This document shows, in pieces, positions 35,563 through 45,178 of a DNA stretch of 64,000 nucleotides. The notes beneath the pieces were generated by a model. It was not told the origin of the DNA and did no database searches. It saw only the letters and a list, made by a program, of their open reading frames with translations. The position numbers were made by a program, and so were the translations under genes. The stretch comes from Rhodococcus sp. G-MC3 (GTDB lineage Bacteria > Actinomycetota > Actinomycetes > Mycobacteriales > Mycobacteriaceae), in contig NZ_JASISW010000005.1 of NCBI RefSeq assembly GCF_030063335.1, positions 241,462 to 305,461 of the forward strand, in the 5' to 3' direction. How positions within the stretch are numbered: the first letter of the stretch is position 1; each line of letters begins with the position of its first letter.

Positions 35563-36801
35563 CTACTTCGTGTACTTCGAGACGCGCTTGTCCAGGTCCT
35601 TGCGCGCCTGCTCGACCTTTTTCTCGAGCTTCGCGCGGGCCTTCTCGGTGGCCTTGTCGAACTCACGGCTCTGCTTCTCAGCACGCTTGAGCGCGCGCTT
35701 GCCGAGGCCTTCGGTCCGATTGGCTGCTACGTCTGACCATGTGCTGCCGCGGACCTGAGCCAGTTCGACGAGCTCGGCACCGCGCCCGGCAGCGGTGTCG
35801 GCCCACACTGATCCACGATTCTGCGCGAGTTCGGCCAACTCGGAGCTACGATCAGCGGCCTTGTCCGCCCACTGCGTGCCGCGCTTCTGGGCTTCGTCGG
35901 CGAGCTTGGAGCCGCGCTTCTGGGCTTCGTCGGCGAGCTTGGAGCCGCGCTTCTGCGCGACCTTGGCAAGTTCCTGTCCCCTGTCGGCTGCTTCGTCAGC
36001 GAACTTGGAGCCGCGTTTCTGGGCAACTACCGCCAAGTCCGAGCCGCGATCGGCCGCCCTGTGTGCCCAACGCGAAAGTACAGGCTGCGCGGTGTCTGCA
36101 AGTTCCGAGCCCTTCTCGGCAGCGACATCGGCCCAGTGCGAGACGACGGGCTGTGCAGCGTCGGCGAAGTCGGATCCCTTTTCGGCGGCAACGTCGGCCC
36201 ATTTCGAGACGACCGGCTGCGCTGCCTCGGCGAGATCCGCACTGCGCGATGCAGCAACGCTGGCGATTTCCTTGATTCGACCCGACGCGGCCCCGAATGT
36301 GTCCGCTGTGTCGTGGGAACCTGGAAGGGCGGCGACGACGGATTCCTGCGCTTTACGGGCTGCGCGACGGCCACGCCATGCGAGCGACGGCTTGCCCTCG
36401 GTGTCGACTGCGGCGATCAGAAGTCCGCCGAGCAAGCTGACGTTCTTGAAGAACTGAGTCCGCTGGGCAGCCTTCGCGGCCGGATCGGTCTCGTTCCAAA
36501 AGGCGTGGCCTGCAAGCGTGGTGGGAACGAGGCTCCCGGCCAGTGCCAAAGATGCAACACGCGGGGCTTTGCCGGTGGCCAGCAGGATGCCTCCGCCGAC
36601 CTGAATTGCACCGTTGATACGAACGAGCGTCTCAGGATCGCTCGGTACGTTGCTGGTGACGCTGTCCGGCAGGGCGCTCTGGCTCTGTTCGATCAACGGA
36701 GTCGCAACTTTTGCCTTCCCTGCCGGATTGCGGAGTGCATCGATACCCCCGGCGATGAAGATGGTCGACATCAGCGGACGGGCGATACGGCGGACCAGCA
36801 T
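35563..36801 (-). CDS. DoxX-family membrane protein with long repetitive amphipathic tail
   Basis: 412 residues from ATG 36801, with AGGAGG 7 bases upstream. Residues 1-140 are a DoxX-type four-helix membrane domain (RPLMSTIFIAGGIDALRNP, NGAIQVGGGILLATGKAPR, FFKNVSLLGGLLIAAVD). Residues ~150-412 are highly charged repeats: 20-residue units AAQPVVSxWADVAAEKGSDxAD, then 11-residue units such as KRGSKLADEAQ (two of them identical, from a 33-bp tandem repeat), ending in a basic coiled coil (KATEKARAKLEKKVEQARKDLDKRVSKYTK). Eleven-residue amphipathic repeats are typical of lipid-surface-binding helices. Function unknown. Confidence 0.88.
   Translation of the reverse strand: MLVRRIARPLMSTIFIAGGIDALRNPAGKAKVATPLIEQSQSALPDSVTSNVPSDPETLVRINGAIQVGGGILLATGKAPRVASLALAGSLVPTTLAGHAFWNETDPAAKAAQRTQFFKNVSLLGGLLIAAVDTEGKPSLAWRGRRAARKAQESVVAALPGSHDTADTFGAASGRIKEIASVAASRSADLAEAAQPVVSKWADVAAEKGSDFADAAQPVVSHWADVAAEKGSELADTAQPVLSRWAHRAADRGSDLAVVAQKRGSKFADEAADRGQELAKVAQKRGSKLADEAQKRGSKLADEAQKRGTQWADKAADRSSELAELAQNRGSVWADTAAGRGAELVELAQVRGSTWSDVAANRTEGLGKRALKRAEKQSREFDKATEKARAKLEKKVEQARKDLDKRVSKYTK
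35884..35949. repeat. 33-bp tandem repeat in the DoxX protein tail
   Basis: Two identical adjacent 33-bp units (35884-35916 and 35917-35949) encode KRGSKLADEAQ twice; diverged copies of the same unit flank them over ~200 bp. Confidence 0.88.
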
Positions 36802-36931
36802 TGACAGCCTCCTGCGTAGTTCGTTGTGTGAACGTCGTTGTTCAGCGCTGCCGCTCACGTGAATTTTCGAGCGGCGCGCCGTTCCAGCGTAGCCATACCC
36901 GGCAGTTACGTATTTCAAGCGTGCGAGCGTT

Positions 36932-37606
36932 TCACCAACCCCGGTCGCGCCATTCGGCCAGGTGCGGGCGCTCGTCGCCGAGCGTCGTGTCCTTGCCGTG
37001 GCCGGGGTACACGACGGTGGTGTCCCCGTAGTCGCCGAAAAGCTTCGCGGTGACGTCGTCGAGCAACTGGTTGAAGTCAGTGGGGTTCGGCGTCTTACCG
37101 ACGCCTCCCGGGAACAGTGAATCCCCGGTGAACAAGTGGGTGGTGCCGGATTCGGAGTCGGTGAGTGCCAACGCGATGGACCCGGGAGTGTGTCCACGCA
37201 GGTGAATCACTTTCAGTGTGAGGTCACCCACATCGATGGTGTCGTCGTCGTTCAGCAGCAGATCCGGAACGACAGGCAATGGTTCTGCGTCGAGACTGTG
37301 TGCCGCTGTCGGCGAGTCAGTGCCCCCCGCGATGACCTCGAGTGCCTGCCAGTGATCCGCGTGCTGATGCGTCGTGACGATGAGCGATAGCGTCGGAGCG
37401 TGGTCGTCGATGAGCTCGGACAAACGTGACGCCTCGTTCGCTGCGTCGATGAGCAGGGAATGTCCGGTCGAGGAACAAACGATCAGGTAGGAGTTGTTGT
37501 CCATCGGGCCTACCGAAATTTTCGTGATGGTCCCACCGGACAGAACACGACGCTGCGGCGCCGATCCCGGGGAGACCGCGCCGGTGTACTGGTCGTCGAT
37601 GACCAT
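36932..37606 (-). CDS. metallo-beta-lactamase-fold hydrolase (glyoxalase II-like)
   Basis: 224 residues from ATG 37606 (MVIDDQYTGAV...; ATG 37621 and an upstream frame to 37741 are alternatives). The metal site motif THQHADHW (HxHxDH) and further ligands in LRGHTPGSIAL, FTGDSLFPGGVGK and VYPGHGKDTTLG match the glyoxalase II-type family. GPMDNNSYLIVC near the N-terminus is typical of an actinobacterial subgroup found next to uvrA (compare Rv1637c). Substrate unknown; hydroxyacylglutathione is unlikely, since these bacteria use mycothiol. Confidence 0.9.
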   Translation of the reverse strand: MVIDDQYTGAVSPGSAPQRRVLSGGTITKISVGPMDNNSYLIVCSSTGHSLLIDAANEASRLSELIDDHAPTLSLIVTTHQHADHWQALEVIAGGTDSPTAAHSLDAEPLPVVPDLLLNDDDTIDVGDLTLKVIHLRGHTPGSIALALTDSESGTTHLFTGDSLFPGGVGKTPNPTDFNQLLDDVTAKLFGDYGDTTVVYPGHGKDTTLGDERPHLAEWRDRGW

Positions 37607-37854
37607 GAGGTGCTCGTCCATTTCGAGGACGCTACCGTCGGGACGTGCGAGTTGCGTGTCCGCCCCTTTGTGGCGGACGTGGGTCGACCGAGCAAGCCGA
37701 GCTCGCGGCCCGGGAAACCTGTCGGTAGGGCGGCCTAGCATTGCTACCGCGCGAGGTTCGGCCCCGCGCGTGCATTTTAACGGAGCTTCGGTTCGATCTG
37801 ACCAGTCGGTGGTAATCGGCTGAGGTCTTGTTCGTCCGAAAAGAAGGGAACATT

Positions 37855-40779
37855 GTGGCGGATCGCCTGATCGTGCGAGGTGCGCGTGAGCACAATCTGC
37901 GAGGAGTCGATATCGACCTTCCTCGCAACAGCCTCGTGGTCTTCACCGGACTGTCGGGTTCGGGTAAGTCGTCACTGGCCTTCGACACGATCTTTGCCGA
38001 GGGGCAACGCAGGTACGTCGAGTCGCTGTCCGCCTACGCGCGTCAGTTCCTCGGCCAGATGGACAAGCCCGACGTCGACTTCATCGAAGGCCTGTCGCCT
38101 GCGGTCTCGATCGACCAGAAGTCGACCAACCGAAACCCTCGCTCGACGGTTGGCACGATCACCGAGGTCTACGACTACTTGCGTCTGCTGTTCGCGCGCG
38201 CCGGCACCGCTCATTGCCCAGTGTGTGGCGAGAAGATCGCGAAGCAGACCCCGCAGCAAATCGTCGATCAGGTACTCGATATGGAAGAGGGCACCAAGTT
38301 TCAGGTGCTGGCCCCGGTCGTGCGCACCCGAAAAGGTGAGTTCGTCGACCTGTTCGACTCGCTCAACACACAGGGGTATTCGCGTATTCGGGTGGACGGC
38401 GTCGTGCACCAGCTCTCGGACCCTCCCAAGCTGAAAAAACAGGAGAAGCACGACATCGAGGTCGTCGTCGACCGTCTCACAGTGAAGGCGAGTTCGAAGC
38501 AGCGTCTTACCGACTCGGTGGAGACGGCGCTGCGTCTCGCCGACGGCATCGTCGTCCTCGACTTCGTCGATCGCGAAGAAAACGCTCCCGACCGTGAACG
38601 CCGGTTCTCCGAAAAACTTGCCTGCCCGAACTTCCATCCGTTGTCGATCGACGACCTCGAGCCGCGTTCGTTCTCGTTCAACTCGCCGTACGGGGCGTGT
38701 TCGGAATGCCTCGGTCTCGGCGTACGCAAAGAGGTCGACCCGGAGTTGGTCGTCCCCGATCCGGATCTTTCGCTCGCCGACGGCGCCATCGCACCATGGT
38801 CGATGGGACAGACCTCCGAGTACTTCGGCCGGCTTCTCTCGGGGCTGTCCGACGCAATGGGCTTCGATCTCGATGCGCCATGGAACAAACTTCCGGTGAA
38901 GGTCAAGCGAGCAGTCCTCGATGGCAGTGAGCACCAGGTCCACGTCAAGTACAAGAACCGGTACGGACGCACGCGGTCGTACTACGCCGAGTTCGAAGGC
39001 GTCATGCCGTTCTTGCATCGCAGGCTCGAACAGACCGAGTCCGAGCAGATGAAAGAGCGTTACGACGGCTATATGCGGGATGTGCCGTGTCCGGCTTGTG
39101 CTGGCGATCGCCTTCGTCCCGAAATTTTGTCGGTGACGATCGAGGCAGGCGGCTTCGGCCCGAAGTCCATTGCGGATGTGTGCCGGCTGTCGATTTCCGA
39201 CACCGCCGACTTCCTCAACAGCCTTACGCTGGGTGCGAAGGAAGAGGCAATCGCCGGTCAGGTGCTCCGAGAGGTTCAGGCGCGTCTGGGATTCCTTCTC
39301 GATGTCGGCCTCGAGTACCTCTCGCTCTCCCGCGCAGCAGGGTCGCTCTCGGGTGGCGAAGCCCAACGAATCAGGTTGGCAACCCAGATCGGTTCCGGAC
39401 TCGTCGGTGTTCTATACGTCCTCGACGAGCCGTCCATCGGTCTGCATCAACGCGACAACCGTCGTCTCATCGACACGCTCACCAGGCTTCGCGACCTCGG
39501 AAATACGCTGATCGTCGTCGAGCACGACGAGGACACCATTCGTACGTCCGACTGGGTCGTCGACATCGGTCCGATGGCGGGCGAGCACGGCGGACGGGTG
39601 GTCCACAGTGGCTCCTACGAAGATCTGCTGACCAACGAAGAGTCGATCACCGGCGCGTATCTGTCAGGTCGCCTGAAAATTCCGCTCCCGGACTTCCGGC
39701 GGGTAGTGGACAAGAAGCGTCAGGTCACCGTCGTCGGCGCGCGCGAACACAACTTGCGCGGCATCGACGTCAGCTTCCCGCTTGGTGTCCTCACTGCGGT
39801 CACCGGCGTGTCGGGCTCGGGCAAGTCGACTCTGGTCAACGACATCCTGGCTACCGTGATGGCGAACAAGCTCAACGGTGCCCGGCAAGTGCCCGGTCGT
39901 CATACCCGCATCAACGGGTTGGACCAGTTGGACAAGCTGGTCCGCGTCGACCAATCACCGATCGGCCGCACGCCCAGGTCGAACGCAGCCACCTACACCG
40001 GCGTCTTCGACAAAATCCGCACTCTGTTCGCAGCCACCACCGAGGCAAAGGTGCGCGGCTACCAGCCGGGTCGCTTCTCGTTCAATGTCAAGGGCGGACG
40101 GTGTGAGGCATGTTCGGGTGACGGAACGCTCAAGATCGAGATGAATTTTCTACCCGACGTCTACGTCCCGTGCGAGGTCTGCGAAGGCGCGCGATACAAC
40201 CGCGAGACGCTGGAAGTGCACTACAAGGGCAAGACCATCTCCGAGGTGCTCGACATGCCGATCGAGGAGGCAGCGGACTTCTTCGAGCCCATTACCTCGA
40301 TCCATCGGTACTTGAAGACTCTGGTGGAGGTCGGCCTGGGCTACGTCCGTCTCGGTCAGCCGGCGACGACGCTGTCCGGCGGTGAGGCTCAGCGTGTGAA
40401 GCTCGCGTCGGAGCTACAGAAGCGTTCCACCGGTCGGACGGTGTACATCCTCGACGAGCCGACCACCGGTCTGCACTTCGAGGACATCCGCAAGCTTCTC
40501 GGCGTCGTCAACGGACTCGTCGACAAGGGCAACACCGTCATCGTCATCGAGCACAACCTCGACGTCATCAAAGTGTCCGACTGGGTCATCGACATGGGAC
40601 CCGAAGGTGGATCCGGCGGCGGAATGGTTGTCGCAGAAGGTAACCCGGAAGATATAGCGGCGGTGCCCGAGAGCTACACCGGGAAGTTCCTGCAGGAAGC
40701 ACTCACGAGCGAATCAGTGGTCGAACCGGCGGCGGCACCCGTCAAGAAACGTCGTCCGCGCAAGGTCGCCGCGGTCTGA
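37855..40779 (+). CDS. uvrA: excinuclease ABC subunit A
   Basis: Damage-sensing ATPase of nucleotide excision repair. 974 residues from GTG 37855, with AAGGGAA upstream; a TTG 27 bases earlier is less likely. Two ABC modules: Walker [10 protein letters not shown] and GVSGSGKST; signatures [13 protein letters not shown] and [13 protein letters not shown]. Two zinc sites: CPVC/CSEC...CPAC and CEAC...CEVC. The C-terminal ~25 residues are a basic tail ([11 protein letters not shown]). Confidence 0.98.
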   Translation: MADRLIVRGAREHNLRGVDIDLPRNSLVVFTGLSGSGKSSLAFDTIFAEGQRRYVESLSAYARQFLGQMDKPDVDFIEGLSPAVSIDQKSTNRNPRSTVGTITEVYDYLRLLFARAGTAHCPVCGEKIAKQTPQQIVDQVLDMEEGTKFQVLAPVVRTRKGEFVDLFDSLNTQGYSRIRVDGVVHQLSDPPKLKKQEKHDIEVVVDRLTVKASSKQRLTDSVETALRLADGIVVLDFVDREENAPDRERRFSEKLACPNFHPLSIDDLEPRSFSFNSPYGACSECLGLGVRKEVDPELVVPDPDLSLADGAIAPWSMGQTSEYFGRLLSGLSDAMGFDLDAPWNKLPVKVKRAVLDGSEHQVHVKYKNRYGRTRSYYAEFEGVMPFLHRRLEQTESEQMKERYDGYMRDVPCPACAGDRLRPEILSVTIEAGGFGPKSIADVCRLSISDTADFLNSLTLGAKEEAIAGQVLREVQARLGFLLDVGLEYLSLSRAAGSLSGGEAQRIRLATQIGSGLVGVLYVLDEPSIGLHQRDNRRLIDTLTRLRDLGNTLIVVEHDEDTIRTSDWVVDIGPMAGEHGGRVVHSGSYEDLLTNEESITGAYLSGRLKIPLPDFRRVVDKKRQVTVVGAREHNLRGIDVSFPLGVLTAVTGVSGSGKSTLVNDILATVMANKLNGARQVPGRHTRINGLDQLDKLVRVDQSPIGRTPRSNAATYTGVFDKIRTLFAATTEAKVRGYQPGRFSFNVKGGRCEACSGDGTLKIEMNFLPDVYVPCEVCEGARYNRETLEVHYKGKTISEVLDMPIEEAADFFEPITSIHRYLKTLVEVGLGYVRLGQPATTLSGGEAQRVKLASELQKRSTGRTVYILDEPTTGLHFEDIRKLLGVVNGLVDKGNTVIVIEHNLDVIKVSDWVIDMGPEGGSGGGMVVAEGNPEDIAAVPESYTGKFLQEALTSESVVEPAAAPVKKRRPRKVAAV

Positions 40780-40835
40780 CCACCTGCATGGACCTACCCT
40801 CGCAACCGCACGCGCCTTCGGAGTAGAACAGCCCG

Positions 40836-41192
40836 TCAGTACACCGGTCCCGTGTACTTCTCGCCTGGGCCCTTGCCCGGCTCGTCGGGGTGAGCCGAGG
40901 TTTCGCGGAATGCTTTCTGCAGAGCTTGGAGGCCTTCGCGGATGGGACCCGCATGTGGACCGAGGTATTCGACAGATGCGGTGACGAGCCCTGCCAACGC
41001 GGTGATGACCCGGCGGGCTTCGTCGAGATCGAGGTACGGGCTTTCCGACGGGTCGGCCTCGGACAGTCCGAGTTTCTCGGCGGCGGAACTCATCAACATC
41101 ACGGCTGCGCGGCTGATAACTTCGACTGCTGGTACGTCGGCAAGTTCACGGACGTCAGGCTCGGCGCCAGCAGGCTCTGGGGTGCTCGTCAT
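40836..41192 (-). CDS. DUF1844 domain protein
   Basis: 118 residues from ATG 41192. The DUF1844 core is VISRAAVMLMSSAAEKLGLSEAD...YLDLDEARRVITALAGLVTASVEYLGPHAGPIREGLQALQKAFRE, a three-helix protein of unknown role that is regularly encoded beside infC in Mycobacteriales. It is divergent from the infC leader, and the intervening DNA must serve both. Confidence 0.88.
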   Translation of the reverse strand: MTSTPEPAGAEPDVRELADVPAVEVISRAAVMLMSSAAEKLGLSEADPSESPYLDLDEARRVITALAGLVTASVEYLGPHAGPIREGLQALQKAFRETSAHPDEPGKGPGEKYTGPVY

Positions 41193-41262
41193 ACCTACGA
41201 GAATGGCATGGGCGTCGGACACCGCCGTCGGCAGCGCCGATTCGCGGCAAACGCTTCCCGGC

Positions 41263-41271
41263 TGGTACAGT
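41263..41271 (+). promoter_or_regulatory. possible extended -10 promoter of the infC operon
   Basis: TGG-TACAGT (TGn-TACAGT) is an extended -10 element; the -35 region is poor. A start near 41278 would give a leader of about 365 bases before infC, holding the hairpins listed below. Confidence 0.45.
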
Positions 41272-41478
41272 CTCTCAACGACCGTCTTCGACGTGCGCTT
41301 CACTTGTGAAAGCGCGCCGTACGGAGGCAGCAAGTGGAGCCCGACTCCCACCGGTACACAGCGTCTGACGTTGTTTCCGGTCCGGTCGCCCGAAGGAACC
41401 TACGGCGTGAGCCTTGGTTCGCTCGGGTTTCCTCTCTGGAGGAGATCTATTCACGTAGATCGATCGGTCGACATCGGG

Positions 41479-41513
41479 CCCTGCACCAGCGGAATGCTGG
41501 AGCAGGGTTTTTT
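41479..41513 (+). terminator. intrinsic terminator inside the infC leader (attenuator)
   Basis: CCCTGC-A-CCAGC, loop GGAAT, GCTGG-A-GCAGGG: 11 base pairs with one A-A mismatch, followed by TTTTTT. It is a textbook rho-independent terminator with no gene before it on this strand, so it probably ends part of the leader transcripts. Confidence 0.8.
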
Positions 41514-41546
41514 CGTTGTAGGAGGCAGTGTCATCGCGACACAGAG

Positions 41547-41573
41547 TCCTCCGAACACGACAGTGTCGGAGGA
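41547..41573 (+). promoter_or_regulatory. leader hairpin carrying an anti-Shine-Dalgarno sequence
   Basis: TCCTCCGA-A-CAC, loop GACA, GTG-TCGGAGGA: 11 pairs. Its left arm contains TCCTCC, the exact complement of the infC AGGAGG site at 41634-41639, so the arm could either stay in this hairpin or mask the infC ribosome binding site. Confidence 0.5.
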
Positions 41574-41643
41574 AAGGGCAGGCGGGCTGTAGCCAAAGGC
41601 AGGCGGTCGGCTCGAACCCACACCGCACTACCTAGGAGGCCCC

Positions 41644-42315
41644 ATCAGCACTGAGACTCGCATCAACGATCGCATCCGTGTTCCCGAGGTTCGTTTAGTT
41701 GGACCGGGCGGTGAACAGGTGGGCATCGTGCGTGTTGAAGATGCACTCCGCTTGGCTCTCGAAGCCGATCTCGATCTCGTAGAAGTGGCTCCCGACGCAC
41801 GTCCGCCGGTCTGCAAGATCATGGACTACGGGAAGTTCAAGTACGAGGCAGCGCAAAAGGCGCGCGAATCGCGCAAGAACCAGACTCTCACCGTCATCAA
41901 GGAGCAGAAGCTCCGTCCGAAGATCGACGCCCACGACTACGAGACCAAGAAGCGCAATGTTGTTCGCTTCCTCGAAGCCGGGTCCAAAGTCAAGGTCACC
42001 ATCATGTTCCGTGGACGTGAGCAGTCGCGTCCCGAACTCGGCTTCCGTCTGCTGCAACGACTGGGCGCCGATGTTGCCGATCTCGGCTTCGTGGAAACCT
42101 CCGCGAAGCAGGACGGCCGCAACATGACGATGGTCCTGGCCCCGCACAAGGGAGCCAAGACTCGCGTCAAGGCTCAGGAAAGCGCAGCAGCGCCGCCCGC
42201 ACAACGCGCAGCACCCCCGGCCGCAGCGGAACCAGTAGCAGCAGCGGAACCTGTAGCAGCTCCGGCCGCCGCGGAGCCCGCAGCCGGTGAGGTTGCAACC
42301 CCGCCCGCAAGCTAG
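41644..42315 (+). CDS. infC: translation initiation factor IF-3, ATC start
   Basis: 223 residues. Start ATC 41644 is preferred: AGGAGG (41634-41639) is 4 bases upstream and the deduced start (I/M)[29 protein letters not shown] aligns fully with known IF-3; the first in-frame GTG (41719) would cut off 25 conserved residues. N-domain to ~80 with linker [15 protein letters not shown]-domain with [19 protein letters not shown] and [15 protein letters not shown]. The C-terminal ~40 residues are an Ala/Pro-rich tail ([20 protein letters not shown]) absent from short IF-3s. IF-3 rejects non-AUG starts, so an ATC start lets it repress its own synthesis. Confidence 0.95.
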   Translation: MSTETRINDRIRVPEVRLVGPGGEQVGIVRVEDALRLALEADLDLVEVAPDARPPVCKIMDYGKFKYEAAQKARESRKNQTLTVIKEQKLRPKIDAHDYETKKRNVVRFLEAGSKVKVTIMFRGREQSRPELGFRLLQRLGADVADLGFVETSAKQDGRNMTMVLAPHKGAKTRVKAQESAAAPPAQRAAPPAAAEPVAAAEPVAAPAAAEPAAGEVATPPAS

Positions 42316-42422
42316 GCGGACGATCCCAGCCGGATCGACCAGTAAGACGATCGTCGCCCTGCGAAAGCAGGGGAACGCTCGTGCCGAGCAAGACTGAAGA
42401 GCAACACAGAACTGAGGACTCC

Positions 42423-42617
42423 ATGCCCAAGCAGAAGACCCACAGTGGCGCCAAGAAGCGATTCAAGGTGTCCGGCAGCGGCAAGATCCTGCGCCAGAAG
42501 GCCGGCCGTCGCCACCTGCTGGAGCACAAGCCCACCAAGGTGACCCGTCGTCTCGACGGCGTCGCAGTTGTCAAGAAGGCCGACGTGCCACGGATCAAGC
42601 GCCTGCTCGGCATCTGA
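42423..42617 (+). CDS. rpmI: 50S ribosomal protein L35
   Basis: 64 residues from ATG 42423: [36 protein letters not shown], ending [10 protein letters not shown]. Standard length. Second gene of the infC-rpmI-rplT unit, 107 bases after infC. Confidence 0.98.
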   Translation: MPKQKTHSGAKKRFKVSGSGKILRQKAGRRHLLEHKPTKVTRRLDGVAVVKKADVPRIKRLLGI

Positions 42618-42722
42618 TCTGGACTTCGTAGCCGACTCGATCCCTTCCATGCAGTCGCGGTCGGCACCTCCCATTACCATTCGGGGTTTTCACGAAAGCC
42701 CCCAGATCGACAGGATTTACCA

Positions 42723-43112
42723 GTGGCACGCGTAAAAAGGGCGGTCAACGCCCAGAAGAAGCGCCGTTCGATTCTCGAAGCGTCCAAGGGCTACCGCGGA
42801 CAGCGCTCACGTCTGTACACCAAGGCCAAGGAGCAGCAGCTCCACTCGCTCACCTACGCATACCGCGACCGCAAGGCTCGCAAGGGTGACTTCCGCAAGC
42901 TGTGGATCACGCGTATCAACGCTGCAGCTCGAGCCAATGACATCACCTACAACCGCTTCGTCCAGGGTCTGAAGGCTGCTGGCGTCGAGGTCGACCGCAA
43001 GATCCTCGCCGAGCTCGCTGTCTCGGACATTGCAGCATTCGCAGGTCTGGTTGCAATCGCCAAGGCTGCACTGCCTGCCGATGTCAACGCTCCTGCCGGA
43101 GAAGCAGCCTGA
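42723..43112 (+). CDS. rplT: 50S ribosomal protein L20
   Basis: 129 residues from GTG 42723: [37 protein letters not shown]. The globular C-domain (~60-129) has [21 protein letters not shown]. In several bacteria L20 binds the operon leader and represses infC-rpmI-rplT; that role here is inferred. GGATTTACCA precedes the GTG rather than a strong ribosome binding site. Confidence 0.98.
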   Translation: MARVKRAVNAQKKRRSILEASKGYRGQRSRLYTKAKEQQLHSLTYAYRDRKARKGDFRKLWITRINAAARANDITYNRFVQGLKAAGVEVDRKILAELAVSDIAAFAGLVAIAKAALPADVNAPAGEAA

Positions 43113-43140
43113 GCAAGCTGACGCACGACGATCTCGATCC

Positions 43141-43188
43141 GAAACGACCCGTGGATACGCTCACCGAGCGCACACCACGGGTCGTTTC
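43141..43188 (+). terminator. 14-bp hairpin after rplT that contains the tsnR start
   Basis: GAAACGACCCGTGG and its exact complement CCACGGGTCGTTTC enclose 20 bases. It resembles a terminator for the ribosomal protein genes, though the tail is TTTC only. The tsnR start GTG (43151) lies inside the left arm, so the hairpin may also limit tsnR translation. Confidence 0.65.
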
Positions 43189-43951
43189 GGCTGTGAAGCT
43201 CCTGCGTGCGGCGGAACGTCGAAAGTCCGGCCGTTTTCTCGCGGAAGGCATCAATTCCGTTGCCGAGGCTCTTCATGCCGGTGTTGTCGACGAGGTGTTC
43301 TTCCGTGAAGACTCAATCGATCGCAACCGCGACGTGCTCGACATCGCGCGTCGGGCCGGTGTTCGCACACATGCGATCACCGAACGCGCAGCCAAAGGAT
43401 TGTCGGACACCGTTACTCCGCCCGGGATTGTTGCGGTCTGCCGAACCATCGACGTCGATCTGACTTTCGCGCTCGGCAAGAATCCTCGTCTCGTTGTGGT
43501 CCCTGTCGAGGTATCCGAGCCAGGTAACGCCGGGACAGTCATCCGCGTCGCCGATGCGGTCGGCGCCGATTCCGTAGTTCTGCTCGGGGACTCCGTCGAC
43601 CCGCACAACGGCAAGTGCGTGCGGGCTTCCGCCGGCAGTCTGTTCCATCTCCCGATCGCCCGTGAACGGTCGGTGGAATCGGGCATCGAGGCTCTTCGAT
43701 CCAGCGGGCTGACCATTCTCGCTACCGCAGCAGACGGCGAGATCGATCTTGACGACGCCGACGATATTCTTGCTGGTCCGACCGCGTGGTTGTTCGGCAA
43801 CGAGGCGCATGGTCTTGCGCCCGAGGTGGCCGCTGCCGCCGACCATCGAGTACGGATTCCCATTCGCGGCCGCGCCGAGAGCCTCAACCTTGCGACCGCT
43901 GCGGCGATCTGCCTTTATGCAAGTGCACGAGTTCAGCGCAGGTCCGACTGA
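43151..43951 (+). CDS. tsnR: TrmH/SpoU-family RNA 2'-O-methyltransferase
   Basis: 266 residues. The N-terminal substrate-binding domain begins LTERTPRVVSAVKLLRAAERRKSGRFLAEG. The knotted SPOUT domain has motif 1 VSEPGNAGTVIRVADAVGADSVVLLG, motif 2 LFGNEAHGL and motif 3 IPIRGRAESLNLATAAAICLYA. It methylates ribose in rRNA or tRNA; the position is unknown. GTG start 43151. Usually follows rplT in Mycobacteriales. Confidence 0.93.
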   Translation: MDTLTERTPRVVSAVKLLRAAERRKSGRFLAEGINSVAEALHAGVVDEVFFREDSIDRNRDVLDIARRAGVRTHAITERAAKGLSDTVTPPGIVAVCRTIDVDLTFALGKNPRLVVVPVEVSEPGNAGTVIRVADAVGADSVVLLGDSVDPHNGKCVRASAGSLFHLPIARERSVESGIEALRSSGLTILATAADGEIDLDDADDILAGPTAWLFGNEAHGLAPEVAAAADHRVRIPIRGRAESLNLATAAAICLYASARVQRRSD

Positions 43952-43996
43952 AACTGAGGCAGGTCGCACGGAAATTGATTTTGGGCTGTCGCCTAG

Positions 43997-45130
<1,134 letters not shown>

Positions 45131-45178
45131 CCCGACTTTCCCGACCGACTTCTCCACCGTAGAAAGAGCTGAGCAGAC

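Noticed and set aside
35884..35949. Possible CRISPR or satellite array
   Set aside because: Adjacent 33-bp units have no spacers and encode an in-frame peptide repeat of the DoxX protein.
37972..39366. 464-codon open frame antisense to uvrA
   Set aside because: It mirrors the uvrA codon structure; composition is Arg/Leu/Val/Asp-rich with no domain, as expected for high-GC shadow frames.
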